Origin: Boswellia sacra
Taxonomy: Eukaryota > Streptophyta > Magnoliopsida > Sapindales > Burseraceae
DNA length: 64,000 bases
Direction: 5' to 3'
Assembly: GCA_013180625.2 (NCBI GenBank)
Contig: SNVD02014626.1
Location: 1 to 64,000, forward strand
Part shown: piece by piece, positions 47,476 through 59,951 of the stretch
Position numbering within the stretch: position 1 is the first letter of the stretch
How the letters are laid out: each line of letters opens with the position of its first letter
Made by a program: the position numbers and the translations under genes
Notes under the pieces: model-generated
The model's input: the letters and a program-made list of their open reading frames with translations, nothing else
What the model was told of the DNA's origin: nothing
Database searches by the model: none

Positions 47476-47721
47476 CTTACCTTGTCACTCGTATGTGAGG
47501 GATGAAAAAATTATCACCGGATATGTCTAATTCTCCCCAAGATATGCATATTTCAGTCCTTCAGGTAAGGGCTTTAGTTCTAACTTGGGAGCTTCCTCTT
47601 CTTTGCCCCAATTCTTCGAATCTTGGTTTTGAGCCTTTTTCCATCACTTATGCACAATTCAATAAAGAACATATATCAGAAAGATCATACTCTAGTTCCA
47701 TACCTGATTCTAATGAATTCA

Positions 47722-48465
47722 TCAACAAGTTTCCAAAGGGTCAGAAGAACTCCCTTTTTGGATGTGATCTTCCACAATAGATTCAATCGCATTGGCCTTA
47801 TCAATTTCATCTTCTTCTTCATTTGGTTGTTTGCACATATTAAAAACATTAAGTTCCAATGTCATGTTCCCAAATGATAGCTTCATGACTCCATTCCTGC
47901 AATTAATCAAGGCATTAGAGGTAGCTAGAAATGGACGCCCTAAAATAACAGGAATTGAATTGTTTACTTCCACTAGTTGTGTGTCCAAGACGATAAAATC
48001 CACTGGGTAAATGAATTTATCGACTTAAACTAATACATCTTTTACTACTCCTCTTGATGCTTCAACTGATCTATCAGCAAGCAAAAGAGTCATAGAATTC
48101 GGCTTTAACTCACCTAGATTGAGTTTCTGAAAAACCGAATATGGAAGCAAATTCACACTAGCACCAAGATCAAGTAAAGCTTGTTCAATTTTATGGTCTC
48201 CAATAACACATGAAATTGTACGACAACCTAGATCCTTATTGTTTTGAAGAATAGCACTTACTTGCTCAGCTAGAAAGGCCTTCTTTTCCACATTTAGTTT
48301 TCTTTTCACAGTGCACAAGTCTTTCAAAAATTTTGCATAAGAAGGTACCTGTTTGATCATATCAGGCAAGGGAATGTTAACCGTTACCTGTTTGAAAATT
48401 TCAAAGATTTCAGAATTGTGAGTTGGCTTCTTTTGTGTAGCTAATGCTTGAGGAAATGGAGGCAC
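47722..48465 (-). pseudogene. Athila aspartic protease region
   Basis: Frames 48025-48465 and 47722-48003, split by a stop near 48024. The protease core reads ALLDLGASVNLLPYSVF, the Athila-type variant (DLGA for DTGA), followed by ILGRPFLATSNALI, the second conserved loop. Gag connects upstream through PSYAKFLKDL, typical of the lineage. Confidence 0.85.
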
Positions 48466-48516
48466 AAATGAGGATTCGGTTTCTTCTTCGCTAGGTGTTG
48501 GTTTGGCAACCTCTTC

Positions 48517-49940
48517 CTATCCTTTAGAGATCGATTTTTCTTCTTTCTCACAAGAGTTAGGAATGTATTTTTCAACAATCTTACCATTATGAAGGGTCAT
48601 GATTGACTTGGCTTGGTCAAAATAATGGTTACTTGAACTCCCTGCATTTGAGTTAGATTGATCTTTGGGGTTTTGCAATGTTTGAGAAGGAAATTTTTCC
48701 TTCTCTTGGATGCTAAATGTAGATGCAAATTTTTCAAGAGTTTCTGACAAATTTGCTAATGTTTGAGCAATTTGACTATTGAAAGTCTCTTGCTTTGTAA
48801 TGAATTAATGCAATGTTTCTTCAAGGTCATTCCTAGAAGGAGGAGCATAAACATGATCATGAGAATTTTGAAAATTTTCTCGTGATTTGAAAGGGGACTT
48901 GTGAAGATTGTGCATGATTGTCATTTTTCCAACTAAAATTTGGATGATTTCTCCAACTAGGATTGTAGGTTTGTGAATATGGATTGTGATTTGGCCTTTT
49001 GAAAGTGTTCAAGGCATTGGCTTGCTCACGGAGACATTCCCTAAAGGCAGGCAAAGTTGGGCAATCATTAGTAGAATGGTCATTGTCATTACAAATGTTA
49101 CAGACATTTTATTGAATAGAATTCAATTGACCACTCTTTTTCGTTTCCAAAGCCTCGACTTTTCTAGCTAGGGATGCATATTTGGCTTGAAGGTCATGGT
49201 CTTTCCTAAGATTGTAAATGCCTCTATTGGATGTCGAGGTTGGGGCCTTGCTTGGTGCCTTATATGTGCCAGCAGTGTCCCAATTTTGTGCCTTTTCTGC
49301 CAAGGAATCTACCAGTCAATTGCTTCCTCAGGGTCTTTTTCTCCAAATTCTCTATTACACATTAATTCTAATAGTTGCCTATCTTGAGGTGTTAACCCTT
49401 CATAGAAGTGTGCAACTATTCTCCAAGTTTCAAAACCATATTGAGGACAGGTATTAAGTAGTTTCTTATACCTATCCCAACATTGGTAAACGGTTTTTGA
49501 GAGAAATTGGAAATTTGTCTTTTAAGAGAATTTGTTCTATGGGTAGGAAAATTTTTTTTCAAAAATTGTTGTTTCATCTCATCCCATGAACTGATGGAAT
49601 TCGACCTCAAATTTTGCAGCCATGTTCTAGCTTTATCTTTTAAAGAAAAAGGAAAAAGCATTAATCTAATGGTGTTTATGCTACAATTCGGGTCAGTGTA
49701 GGAGTTACATACCTCTTTAAAGAGTTTTAAATGCGAATATGAGTTCTCCACATCAAGGCCATGAAGGATGGGTAGAAGTCGAACAAAACTTGGCTTAAAA
49801 TTGAAATGGATTGAATCTGGAGGAGAAACTATATAGGATGGTGCACTAGTCCTTACCGGATTCATGTCGTCTCTGAGGGTTCTTGGTTGGTTTTGATCAT
49901 TTTGTTGGGAACGGTTTTGATCATGTCTACAACAAATCAA
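48517..49940 (-). pseudogene. Athila gag
   Basis: Frame 49416-49940 has the gag capsid domain (NFKPSFVRLLPILHGL, PFSLKDKARTWLQNL, WDEMKQQFLKKNFP). Frames 49109-49303, 48857-49054 and 48517-48750 continue with a degenerate zinc-finger region (CNICNDNDHS-like, near 49065-49100) and a Gln/Asn-rich tail. The first few residues of the open frame come from LTR sequence because the true gag start has been deleted. Confidence 0.85.
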
Positions 49941-50969
49941 GGTTCCTAGCTAGATTCGTGTCGGTAAGGAAGAACCATACGACATCTAGAAAGGATCCAA
50001 GTATTTGATGTGCCAAGGATTGTTGACAATAGATCAAGACCTCCACTTTACGAGTGGTGTCAAGATTGATTAGAGAAATAAATATAAATCATATAAACAA
50101 CACAAGATTATGAGTATTAAGCACATATTAAAGGGTTAGAGAATTCTTATTCTCATATCAAGGGTTCCACCCTTTCACCTTAGCAAAAGAGAAATTAGAA
50201 AGACATTATAAGAGAAATAAAACAAATTGCAAGAAAAAGGAAATTCATTAATAACATTAAAACACAAGAGAGAAAAACACAATAACAAGAGATACACAAT
50301 ACAAGATCCCAGCTAAGGCCAAGATATTCTAGGCAAGGTCAAGATATTCCACGCAAGGCCAAGATGCCCTAATGGGTCACAAGACATCTCTATTTATAGA
50401 TACGTTCAGGGGCAAACTTGTCAAATTACAAGAGAATAATTGTCAAATATTGGATGCACCAACTTTGACAATTGGGGTAATTAGATGAACCGACTTTCAC
50501 TACCGATTTTGACATTGAATTATTGATAATTTTAATCACATGTCTTCATAAAAGTCGTAGATATTTCTCTTAGCTTTCTAGAACATCTTCATTCATACGA
50601 TTTGGATACGTGTTCTGAGAGATATGGTCAAAATACTGAGGCATGGTCAAGCTAGGCCAAATCTACAGATGGGTTCACTTCAAGCCCATTTTTGGTCCAC
50701 TAAGATCCCAAATTTGATGATACATGTGAAATACAATCTTGTAAATAATTTAATCAGATTTCTAAAACATTAAGATTTGCACCATTCTGATCTATAAATA
50801 GAAAGTTATGCCCATTTTACCAAACCTGTAACAAAACCAAAATTAAGAGAAAGTTAATTCCAAAGATGCAAATGCTACAAATATGCTTAAGTTGAGGAAT
50901 TTAATGACACTATTAATGCAATATGATGAATTAAACTCTTGTTAAGCATTCATATTTAAGTGTTCATCA
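49926..50969 (-). repeat. 5' LTR of the Athila element, truncated
   Basis: Matches 40830-41854 of the 3' LTR. Missing are the LTR part equivalent to 40450-40829, the primer site, the leader and the start of gag: one deletion joined gag to mid-LTR at about 49926. It also has a 20-base tandem duplication (CAAGATATTC units near 50320-50350) that the 3' LTR lacks. Confidence 0.88.
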
Positions 50970-50974
50970 TATTT

Positions 50975-51823
50975 GCAAAAGTCAGCATAGCTAACATTTT
51001 CAAACTCCTTTCCATGATCACTTCTTATTCTTACAATCCTTCCAATGTTCCTATTTTGCTCACTTTCAGGCTTGACACAAAGGTTCCTGAAAGCATCAAA
51101 AGTATCAGATTTTTCTTTAATAAAGTGAACCCAAGTATATTCAAAAAAATCATCCAGACAAACAAATATATATCTCTTACCTATAATGCTTTCAATTTGC
51201 ATGAGACCCATAAGATCCATGTGAAGCAAATTAAGTATCTTAGAAGTACTAAAATATGGATTTGATTTGTGTGAACTTCTAATTTGTTTTCCCATTTGAC
51301 AGGGTCCACAAATTTTATCAATTTTATCATCAAATTTAGGAACTCCTCTTACAGCACCTAACTTAGTTAATTTAACCAAATCTTTGTAATTTAATTGTCC
51401 TAATTTTTGATGCCACAATTCTAAATCCAAAATCCTAGAATGAAATGCAATTTCTACTAGATAACAATTATCTAAAGATCTATTACCTTGTAGAATGCAT
51501 TCACCAAAATTATCTAAGACCATGCACTTGTTTTGTGTGAAGTTAACAGTATACTTTTCATCACAATTCTGACTAATGCTAATAAGGTTAGCCTTTAAGT
51601 CTTCCACTAAAAGAACATTTCTAAAATTTGGTAGGCCTTTGACATTCAAAGTGCCTTTACCAATAATCTTACTTGTTGCTCCATCTCCAAATGTGACATT
51701 TTCATCCCTGCATACTTTAAAATCTGTTAGAAACAATTTATTTTCAGTCATGTGCCTAGAACAACCGCTGTCAAAATACCACAAATCATTAGAAGCATGA
51801 TTAAGTGCTAATAAAGGCAACAT
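50975..51823 (-). pseudogene. Sirevirus pol: protease end, GAG-pre-integrase and integrase N-terminal half
   Basis: The frame 50942-51823 reads DLWYFDSGCSRHMTENKLFL (protease, DSGCSRHMT), VTFGDGATSKIIGKG, LISISQNCDEKYTVNF, then integrase with zinc ligands (LWHQKLGQLN ... CGPCQMGK), core motifs (LLHMDLMG; CLDDFFEYTWVHF) and RSDHGKEFEN. It stops at the Athila target duplication; the rest of integrase continues at 40444. The second zinc-binding His (usually LGH) is Gln here, so the zinc site is broken. Confidence 0.9.
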
Positions 51824-51899
51824 GGCATATTGTTTTGTCTTTCTTAACCCACTGCTGTTGTGATTTTGGTAACAATTTAAATTATTTCAATTTTTTATG

Positions 51900-53620
51900 C
51901 AAGAGATTCCACAATTAAAAGCATCTAGACCTAATATGTCCCTTTTTACCGCAAAAATAGCAAATAAGAATGAATTTTCTTACCTTTTCAAGGCTGGGTT
52001 TGAAAGAGCTCAGTGGAAAAACATACGTTTCACTGCTCTTTGAGTTTGGACTTGACTTTAAAGAGCTAGTTTCAAAACTCTTACCTGATGTTGAAGCTTT
52101 TACGAAGATTGTTTTGGATGAAGATGCAATGTTTCCTTCAGTGTATCCCAATCCATGTTTATTGGAGTTGTCTCTTCCAAGATTCAGAACTTGATCAAGT
52201 TTGGCTGCTCCAATTTTGAGCTGTTCCACACACCTCTTGCTGTCAGCCAGTTCTGTTGCGATTTTCCCGATATATGTTGTTTTGTCTGTCAAAACCGTCT
52301 CAGGTTCAGTGATGTGATTTTCAGCATAAGCCTTTCACATTTTAGAACTTCAATTTCCCGCTTCAAGGTGCTGATTTCTTCTCTTTGGCTTAGCCATTCA
52401 CCATAGAGTGCATTGTAAGTTTCTTGCAACTCTTCATAATATTCTGGTCCATCTTGTTCATCTGAATGACCAATATTGTCTTGGCCATCTTCTGTTATGT
52501 CTGATATAACAGTCTTTCCTTTATCTGTTACAGATGCTGTAAATGCAACAAAATTACTCATACAATCTTGGTCTTCTGACTCCGATTCTGATTCATCACT
52601 CCATATTGCTGTCAGCCCTTTGTTTTTCTTCTTGAGATTAGCACATTCAGATTAAATATGCCCATAACTAGAACATTCATAACACTGAATCTGCCCTTTC
52701 TTTTCAGGTTGTTTAGTTTTCTTTTTATCATTCTCCTTACTGAATTTTCTGAACTTTTCTTCATTTGTGTTTGATGACTTTCCTTGATTCTTTTTCCTGA
52801 AATTTCTTTTCATAAACATGACATAATTTTTTATCAGAAAAGCAATTTGTTTATAATCAATTTCATCAAACTCGTCACTACATTCATCTTCAGATTTTTC
52901 AGCCTTCACATTAAACACAATGCTTTTACCCTTTTGTTTTCGAGTACTTTGATTTATTTCAAAGTTTTGGAGAATGCCTATCAGCTCATCAACTCTTATT
53001 TCATCAGTGTTTTTAACTTCTTCTATGGCAGAAATTTTGGGTTGAAATTTGTCAGGGACTGACCTAAGTATTTTACTAACCACTTCTGCATCAGTGAAAT
53101 TTCTACCAAGCATGCATGCAAAGTTTGTTATGTGACATATCTTAGAGTAAAAATCGAAAATTGATTCATCTTAATGCATCATTAGATTTTCAAATTGAGA
53201 ATTCAGCCTCATTAATTTAGATCTTTTAACAGATGCAATTCCTTCATGTTTTACCTCAAGTATGTCCCATGCTTCTTTTGCTGCTTTGCATCTAGAAATT
53301 TGTCCAAAGTTATTCAAGTCGACTACAACAAAGATTGTGTTAAGAGCCTTGGAGTTCCAACTGGATCTATGGTATTCTTCATCTGACTATTCATCCTTTG
53401 GTTTTGGTTCGGCATTACCGAGAGCATTCAGTTTTGTTGGAGGTGTCCACCCCTTAAGTACACTCGTCCAAGCCCTGTCATCAAGTGACTTAATGAACAT
53501 CATCATTCTTACCTTCCAATATCGATAATTACTATCATCGAGAATACGTGTTGCATTCCAGATCCTCCGTTGTGTATAAACTCTATCCTTCCAGATTAAC
53601 TTGATCATTTTCTTCACTTG
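51900..53620 (-). pseudogene. Sirevirus gag with two zinc knuckles
   Basis: Minus-strand order: N-terminal region (53387-53617, SNYRYWKVRMMMFIKSLD), UBN2-like middle (52652-53113, VPDKFQPKISAIEEVK), first zinc knuckle CYECSSYGHI (52652-52690), an acidic region (52289-52561, DNIGHSDEQDGPEYYEELQE) with a coiled segment, and a second zinc knuckle CYFCGKKGHIRSRCF (51915-51960). Stops and frameshifts occur near 53390, 53175, 52650 and 52290. Two knuckles far apart fit large Sirevirus gag proteins. Confidence 0.87.
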
Positions 53621-53633
53621 TATATCAGTGAAC

Positions 53634-53650
53634 CTGCTCTGATACTAATT
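53634..53650 (-). other. Primer binding site of the env-bearing Sirevirus
   Basis: The reverse complement reads TAGTATCAGAGCAGGT, one mismatch in the 12-base core from the initiator-Met tRNA complement. It marks the inner border of the 5' LTR. Confidence 0.8.
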
Positions 53651-54538
53651 CAAAGCTCTGGAGGTATGCAGTTACAAATAACAATACAGTCAACTGTAAT
53701 GTAAATCAACATAGGAGGATTTTTACATGGTTCAGTTATAAAAAACCTACGTCCACGGACAGCTATCGAGCTGTAATTCACTATGCTCTTGTTTGTAAAA
53801 TTTTTAGGGTCTTTTACAGTGCTGACTCACCCTCACACACAGACCTAATCTTTGACAAACAAAATCTTCGCAAAGATTCTAAACAATAGTGAAACTGCTC
53901 ACTCTCTGTCACAGATAACTTAACAGAACATTGTTAAGTTATACATAACACTCGATGTCTGACTAAATAAACACTCAACCCTTATGATTTCCTAAGTGTT
54001 TAGTAACTCGCTCAGACTCGATCAACACCTCATGTACAATTTTTAATTCTCATATATGATTACAAAGACTCAATAAATCAAAGACATAACAACATTCCTT
54101 GGCATTAAAGCTTGTCTCTTTGCAAAGTTACGGGATGCGCAGAATGTCTTTAACAACCAACAATCTCCCTTTTGCATAAAAGACTCTCTCGCCCTCTTCA
54201 CTATGTTGTTGACGTTTTATTATATAATGAGAGGTCTTGATACAATCTCCTTAAAGTCCTGTAAGGATCTTAATCAAGATCATATTAGGATTAGGATAAC
54301 AAAATAGGAAAATGCTTTTTAGTTAATCTCCTAAAGGAATAAAGGTATATCAACTATCTTTCTATTTTAATTAGGATACAAAATATTATCCTCATGAAGA
54401 GAGATAATAATCAAAGTACTTCCTATAAAAATTAGTTAGAAATAGTAAAATAGGAATAAATCACTTTAATTACTTTTATCACAAGTTAACCGAAATTTTG
54501 AACATGTGTATATCACATGTTTGTCGTTATCACCAATA
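53649..54538 (-). repeat. 5' LTR of the env-bearing Sirevirus
   Basis: About 890 bp from the primer site to CACCAATA, the counterpart of CACCAACA at 33389. The terminal CA is altered to TA. The exact start is uncertain by a few bases since no clean TG...CA pair is left. Confidence 0.82.
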
Positions 54539-56821
54539 TTTTATTAATATGTAAATCAAGTGATATATTGACCTTACTCTCTTAGTCACTACTTTATTAT
54601 TGTAGTTTATAAAATCCTAGAAAGACATGGTTTATATATAACTTTTGTATTTTACTTTACAAACCTTAAGATATCTCAGGAAGGAATTGCAAAAGGTCAT
54701 ATTTACAAAGTAAATAAAATAAAAGAGACAATAATTTTATGTAAGCAAACAAAATTTTAATTAAAATATCTTTAAATAATTCCCAAATAAAAGAATAATG
54801 TAGATACATATCCAAAACAAGGTTAATAAGCACTAAATGTGAACACACTAGGCTTAGAGCTCCCACCAGCCACTATGCCCATCATATGCCTTTATTGGTT
54901 TCTTGGCATCCAAACTGATAACACGAAACAATTAAAATAATAACAATAATAATAAGTTCAACCTTTAAATTTATATGCTTTTACAACAGTTAAATAATAC
55001 TACGTTCTTTCTAATGCCTTCATGATTTTCAAATTTGTTTCGCTATCCAAATTTGCAGTCCATAATACAAGCAAACCAAAATATTTAAAGAACATGTAAA
55101 CCATGGAATCGAATATAGCACCAACAAAACATTTACTTTATGAAACAAACTGAAAAGTTAGTAAAAGTATTAAAATAATCCTACAAAAGAATAATCCAAT
55201 TATATCAATAAAAGGGAAAAAAAGAAAGATATCATGCTACTCGAATTAATTTGATATCTCCTAGAAAGTAGATAAACATTAACAAAGCCTTAATAGCTCT
55301 AATAACACAATAATTTATTATTTAATTAATCACACAAGTCATTTTCATGTTTGATCATGAAAAGTCAAAATACAAGATGAAAAGGAGTCCTACCATGTAA
55401 GCAAGCATCACTGGTGGTTGAGAAGAAAAAACAAAGGATCTTGAGCTTGCATTTAACATTTAAATATGATAAATTAGTTAAGCTTCTAAATCTTATGAAA
55501 ATGTTCCACGTTTTAATTTTTAAATCATCATAGTTTCACTAATTAAGTATCTAAACTAATCTCGCCTATCATGACCTAGTGGGGTTAGAATCAATCAGGT
55601 CAAGCTAACCATTATAATGGTCATACACATGAACAGAGCTACTCTAAAGGGCTAGCATCTATATCACACGGCCCAAAACCTCTATGTGCTGTTGGACAGA
55701 CCCCAGAGACCTCTATCTATCTGCTAACTAAATGAATTGGATACTACCTTAGTAAAACATAAAATTAATTCTTTATTTTAGGGTCGTATCTTTATTTAGA
55801 GATATTTTAGGAAGCTAGCTTTACTTTAAAATTTCTAAAATAGTAAACAATTCTTTCTAATAAACTAAATAGACAAATTTTGATAAACTATAAAACATGC
55901 TTCATGAATTAATACAAGAAAAATGGCTTTACTGAACAAAATAAAGCTTTGCTAACATGCATAAAAATAGCAATTTTAAAATTATAATTTAAATCTTTGA
56001 AAAGTATATTTTTCCCACTCATAATGTTGTGGATCAACTTGTGTGGCAAACCAAATAATTAGACAAAAACCCCAACTTCCCACTTGTAAAAAACTTGGTA
56101 AAATAACACAAAAATTGAAAATCCATCATTTGGTGCTTCCAAGAGCTAAAAGTGGCTAGGAACTTCATTAATTTCTCATACTAATACAAATCTAAGGAAT
56201 ATCGGTAAAAAGTAGAAATTAGGAAAATTTTGGATAAGTGAGTTTATTCTAAATCTTACCAACTTCATATTAATTCTCCTAATTGAATAAGAAAGTATCT
56301 AATTTCCATCAAAATAGAAGAAATTCAAGGCTAAAAAATAAGAAATCTCCTTTCTCTCTCTAATTTCTCTCTCTAAACAATTTTCCAAATATCAAAACCC
56401 TCTTCATAATACTTGTCTAAGGGTAGAAAATAAATAGACAATTTGATTTAGCTCGGAGGAAAATAAATTATCAAAAAAAGACTCCAAATCCTTTGGAATT
56501 TAAGGAACCCTCGTATGGCTTTCTCCCCCGCTTCTCACATTCCTCCTCTTTTTCTAATTAATTTCTAATATAAATGCATGGAAAGATCGAAAAAAGTGGG
56601 CAGTGAGCTAACCTAAAATGATGGGCTACTCTATGATATTCAGCTGGGCCAAGCCTTATTTAATTTAAAAAGTTCATGGGCCACTTCAGTTATAGCATTT
56701 TACTAATAGTATAACTCCTCATAAAAGTTATAGCTCCTCATTAAAACGTTAATTTAAATTCTACCTCTTCAAATTTATTTAAAAAGGTGATATCTTTTCA
56801 TTCAAATTCCAAAGCTAATAA
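54539..56821. other. AT-rich region, possible old LTR remnant, no gene seen
   Basis: No coding potential. From about 55560 to 56800 there are plant-LTR-like traits: a pyrimidine-rich leader (56345-56390, TCTCTCTC) and GGGCC-containing words (GGGCTACTC, CTGGGCCAAG, CATGGGCCACT), much like the Tekay LTR at 24340-24540. Without a partner or ends this stays a guess. Confidence 0.35.
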
Positions 56822-57352
56822 CACCACTTGAGGTTTTATGGGGACCGCAAAGTACCACACATACTGTAAAGTGTCACATGCGAGATCATGAAGTGACACA
56901 AATAAATGCAAAGTGCCACATGCAGGCCAGGATGTTACAAATGGTATCAGAGCCTAGCCCAACCGGAAGTGTGGGATGTCACCCTGAGGATATAAAAGCC
57001 CAATCAAGCGAGGACGCTTGATTCCTAAAGGGGGGTGAATGTAACATCCCACATCGCTTGAGAATATAATGTGATATGTGCTTAAATATCTTGTGAGCTT
57101 CTTAAGCTGTTGGAGGCCTTTTGGGTTGCAAAGCCCGAAAAGTAAAGCCGTGACGAACTGTGTGTCAAAGCGAACAATATCCAACAGTAGGTCGGGGTAT
57201 GGGGGCCATCTCTCGAAGGCGCGCATGGAGCCACCGCTTGAGACTGTGTGGGGGCCACCACCTGAGGGTTTATGGGGATTACAAAATGTCACGCATAGTA
57301 TAAAGTGCCACATGCGAGACCACGAAGTGCCACAAGTGGGCCAGGATGTCAC
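56822..57352 (+). mobile_element. Second TRIM copy, older and truncated on the left
   Basis: Partial LTR (56822-56937), interior with TGGTATCAGAGCC (56942) and AAAGGGGGGTGAA (57028-57040), then a complete LTR (about 57042-57352) beginning TGTAACATCCC and ending GGATGTCACA. It is clearly more diverged than the array at 34060. Extra units like CATGCGAGATCATGAAGTG occur near its LTR ends. Confidence 0.88.
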
Positions 57353-57360
57353 AATTGTTC

Positions 57361-58665
57361 ATCAACTGTAACCATTAATTTAACAGTAACAAAAATTTAG
57401 GAACCAAATTAACTTTGGAAACTTTACAAATTACTTTTCATATTTGAATAATTATGCTATGCTTGACTTAGCAATCAGTTCCTTCTTTTTTTATTAAAAT
57501 TTTAATTATAATTAAATATGCTATTTTTGATCTTTTTATGTCGCAGTTTCAACTTTCAACTCCCTTCCAAGGAAACAATTCGTCAATCACAATGAACTTC
57601 AACCATGGCCGAATCCAACATAATTAATTCATCATTAATTAAGGAAGTCAAACAATCCGTTAATTTTATTATTAGTTTACTGTTCAGAAGTTCGAAGATC
57701 TGTTTCTTTTGGAAAAAAATGATTAATTGGTTACAATTTTATTTATCTCATTAATTTTTTTATTCTCATTTTTTTCAATAGTTTTATTCATTTTTAACAT
57801 AATAAACATGTATAAATGATTGATATTGAAACCAAAAATTATTTCCTTAAATTGCAAATTTAAGGAAGCTCATTTGATATCAATATTAAAATCAAATTGG
57901 AACACATTAGATATTCTAATTTGCATTTCTTCTTAAACATGAGATGAAATGTCTTGTCTAATGTGATTTTGAGAATTCTTGTTTTTTTTCTAATACGTGG
58001 TTTGACTGATAAAAGAAATTTTTTTGTAGATAATAATTCTTTTATAATAAAGACTGGATGAAGATAGAAGAGTGCTATTTTAATACAAATTAATTAAAAA
58101 AAGGATATTGGTAACTCTTATGAGAATAGTAAAATTTAAAAATTATAATATATTTAAGAAAATATAATGTGACTTATGAGAAATAACATATAAATTTAAC
58201 CCCTCTTTTTTTTTAAAAGCAGTAGCTATAATCATACAGCTGATGTACTATAGCCATTCCTACGCATAAATTTGATAACAAATCATACCTAAATTTGTTG
58301 TAGAAATTTTGGAGTACTTGGCTACTTAATGAAAATTGCACTAAGTCTTAGCATTAATTATTATTAATTACAATACATTTTTTCATCCTTAAATTAACAC
58401 AGCCAATACCTGCATTTTGTTCGAAATTCTCGGCTGGGCTACCCCCAATTCCAACATATTAATCCATTGTATTTAAAGCCGTTCGCGAAGACGTAAACAG
58501 AGGGGTCGTTGTCTTCATTTCAAAATAAGATTTCTGAAGAAATCTAATCTAGCAAAGGACCACGGAAGAGTCCGTCAAGCCCATAGTCGGTTGCTAGTAC
58601 TTCACCGTCTTGATCGCTGTTGCTGCCATCGAAATTGCGAGCGATGATCTTCATGTCCCGTGGAA
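57361..58665. repeat. Left copy of a diverged duplication flanking the peptide gene
   Basis: Shares long runs with 61215-61985: CAACTGTAACCATTAATTTAA, CAACTCCCTTCCAA-GGAAACAATTC, TAATTAATTCATCATTAATT, and near the end GCTGCCATCGAAATTGC and CGATCATCTTCAT-like words. About 500 bases (58030-58550) are present here and absent from the right copy. No family recognised; the short minus-strand frame at 58544-58654 is unproven. Confidence 0.75.
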
Positions 58666-59847
58666 AAAAAAAAAAAAAGGAGTGCGTGATGCACAGATTA
58701 ATTACTTAGATTCCTATTTTATTCTACTATTGGGAAACTATTTATTAACGCAGATGCGCAAAAATGTGAATCTTAATGTGATTTGTTGCACGTGAACATT
58801 AGTTAAATATATTTTTCAATTATAAATGATAACATTATCAATTGATATAGGAGCCTTCCTAATTCTAATAACATTAATCTAAAAAATATTTTTACTTCAA
58901 ATTGTTCTTCAAATAGACGGGTTAATGATATAATAAATGATGTAATAGTTTGACATTCATAGTCATTCGAGATGGATGATTTTAGAATTTATACTCACAA
59001 TTATTAGGTTTAACCAGGCATGTTTCTCTATGATTTAATTATGTTTCCTAGGTATGGGAAAGTGACTTAATACTTTTTAACAATCAAGATGATGGAGGAT
59101 ATTTCATTGAAATAGGATTGTAATTACAATACCATCATAGTCTTCTATCATTATTTCTCATTCCTTCATCTACGTAATTGTCTCATTAACATATTACTTA
59201 TATTAGAAGACATACTGATTGAAATATTCACACTTGTTTTATATAAAAAAGTAAATTACAATTTAATCATGCATGTGTCGTATCTTAGGTTTCTATATTG
59301 TAAAAGGAGTCTTTTTTAAGGTTTCTATATTGTAAAAAATAATAATTTGAAGATTAAATAAATTATATTCAAATTTTTGTATAATCATTAATTGAGTTAA
59401 AATTTTTACAATGTATTTAAGTTCATAGGTTTTTCAGTGAGAATACAATTAATTACCATATCAAGTTCATGTGTTCAACAAACTATATTTATTTAATTTA
59501 ACTAATTAAATCTCAGTTGTACAATGTTTACGTAAGTCGGAGGGTAACGGTGCAGTTTCTATAATAGTGAGCTGGTCACATGCTATTAACAATTATTACA
59601 TATCTTGAAGAAGCAAGAGAGGAAGAGTAGATCCTAAATATTAGGCTCCATTGGAGATTCTTAGAAATATAAAAAGAAGACAAATCTAAAATAAATGTGT
59701 CTAAAAAGAAATATAAAAAGGAAAAAAATCTTCAAATATCTTGTAACAATTAAAAAATTTATAGAAGTGCGTTGCATGTGTAAAGATTTGATTAATTCCA
59801 AAAGTCAAAAGATCTTTTTAATGCATTAATTATGACATCAATCCCAT
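58666..59847. other. AT-rich upstream region of the peptide gene
   Basis: Non-coding; a poly-A run at 58664-58678. It contains no repeat or transposon end that I recognise. It would hold the distal promoter of the gene at 59952. Confidence 0.4.
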
Positions 59848-59868
59848 GGCCAATTGGCTATTTATAGG
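59848..59868 (+). promoter_or_regulatory. Likely core promoter (CCAAT and TATA) of the peptide gene
   Basis: GGCCAATTGG at 59848-59857 is followed at once by CTATTTATAGG (59858-59868), a good plant TATA box. It lies 85-95 bases before the chosen ATG, so a start near 59895 would leave a leader of about 55 bases. Confidence 0.6.
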
Positions 59869-59951
59869 TAGATATGTTATTGACTTCCAACATCCAACTC
59901 CTTGCATGATAAAAGAATTTGAGAGAAAAGAAACACTACACACACAGAGAT

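Larger units (their letters stand above)
40445..50974 (-). mobile_element. Athila-type Ty3-gypsy element inserted in the Sirevirus integrase
   Basis: The target duplication TATTT (40445-40449 and 50970-50974) flanks an element with 3' LTR 40450-41854, a long non-pol region with a LOG pseudogene, pol, protease, gag and a truncated 5' LTR (49926-50969). LTR ends are TGACACATCC and GTGTTCATCA on the plus strand. Pol motifs (IGWTLKDIKGINP, RRLNPHMKEV, VFMDDLTVFG, CGIDFMGSFP) match the Athila/Calypso lineage. About 10.5 kb. Frameshifts and stops show it is inactive. Confidence 0.92.
32580..54538 (-). mobile_element. Sirevirus-type Ty1-copia with env-like ORF, containing nested TRIM and Athila insertions
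   Basis: Partial 3' LTR (32580-33389), polypurine tracts, env-like ORF (33799-37415), RNase H/RT/integrase (38223-40444 and 50975-51823), gag (51900-53620), primer site, 5' LTR (53649-54538). All read on the minus strand. The extra ORF between pol and the 3' LTR, the double zinc knuckle and the repeated polypurine tracts point to Sireviruses. It is unlike the SIRE-type elements to the left in LTR sequence. Without the two nested insertions it would be about 9.6 kb. Confidence 0.85.
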
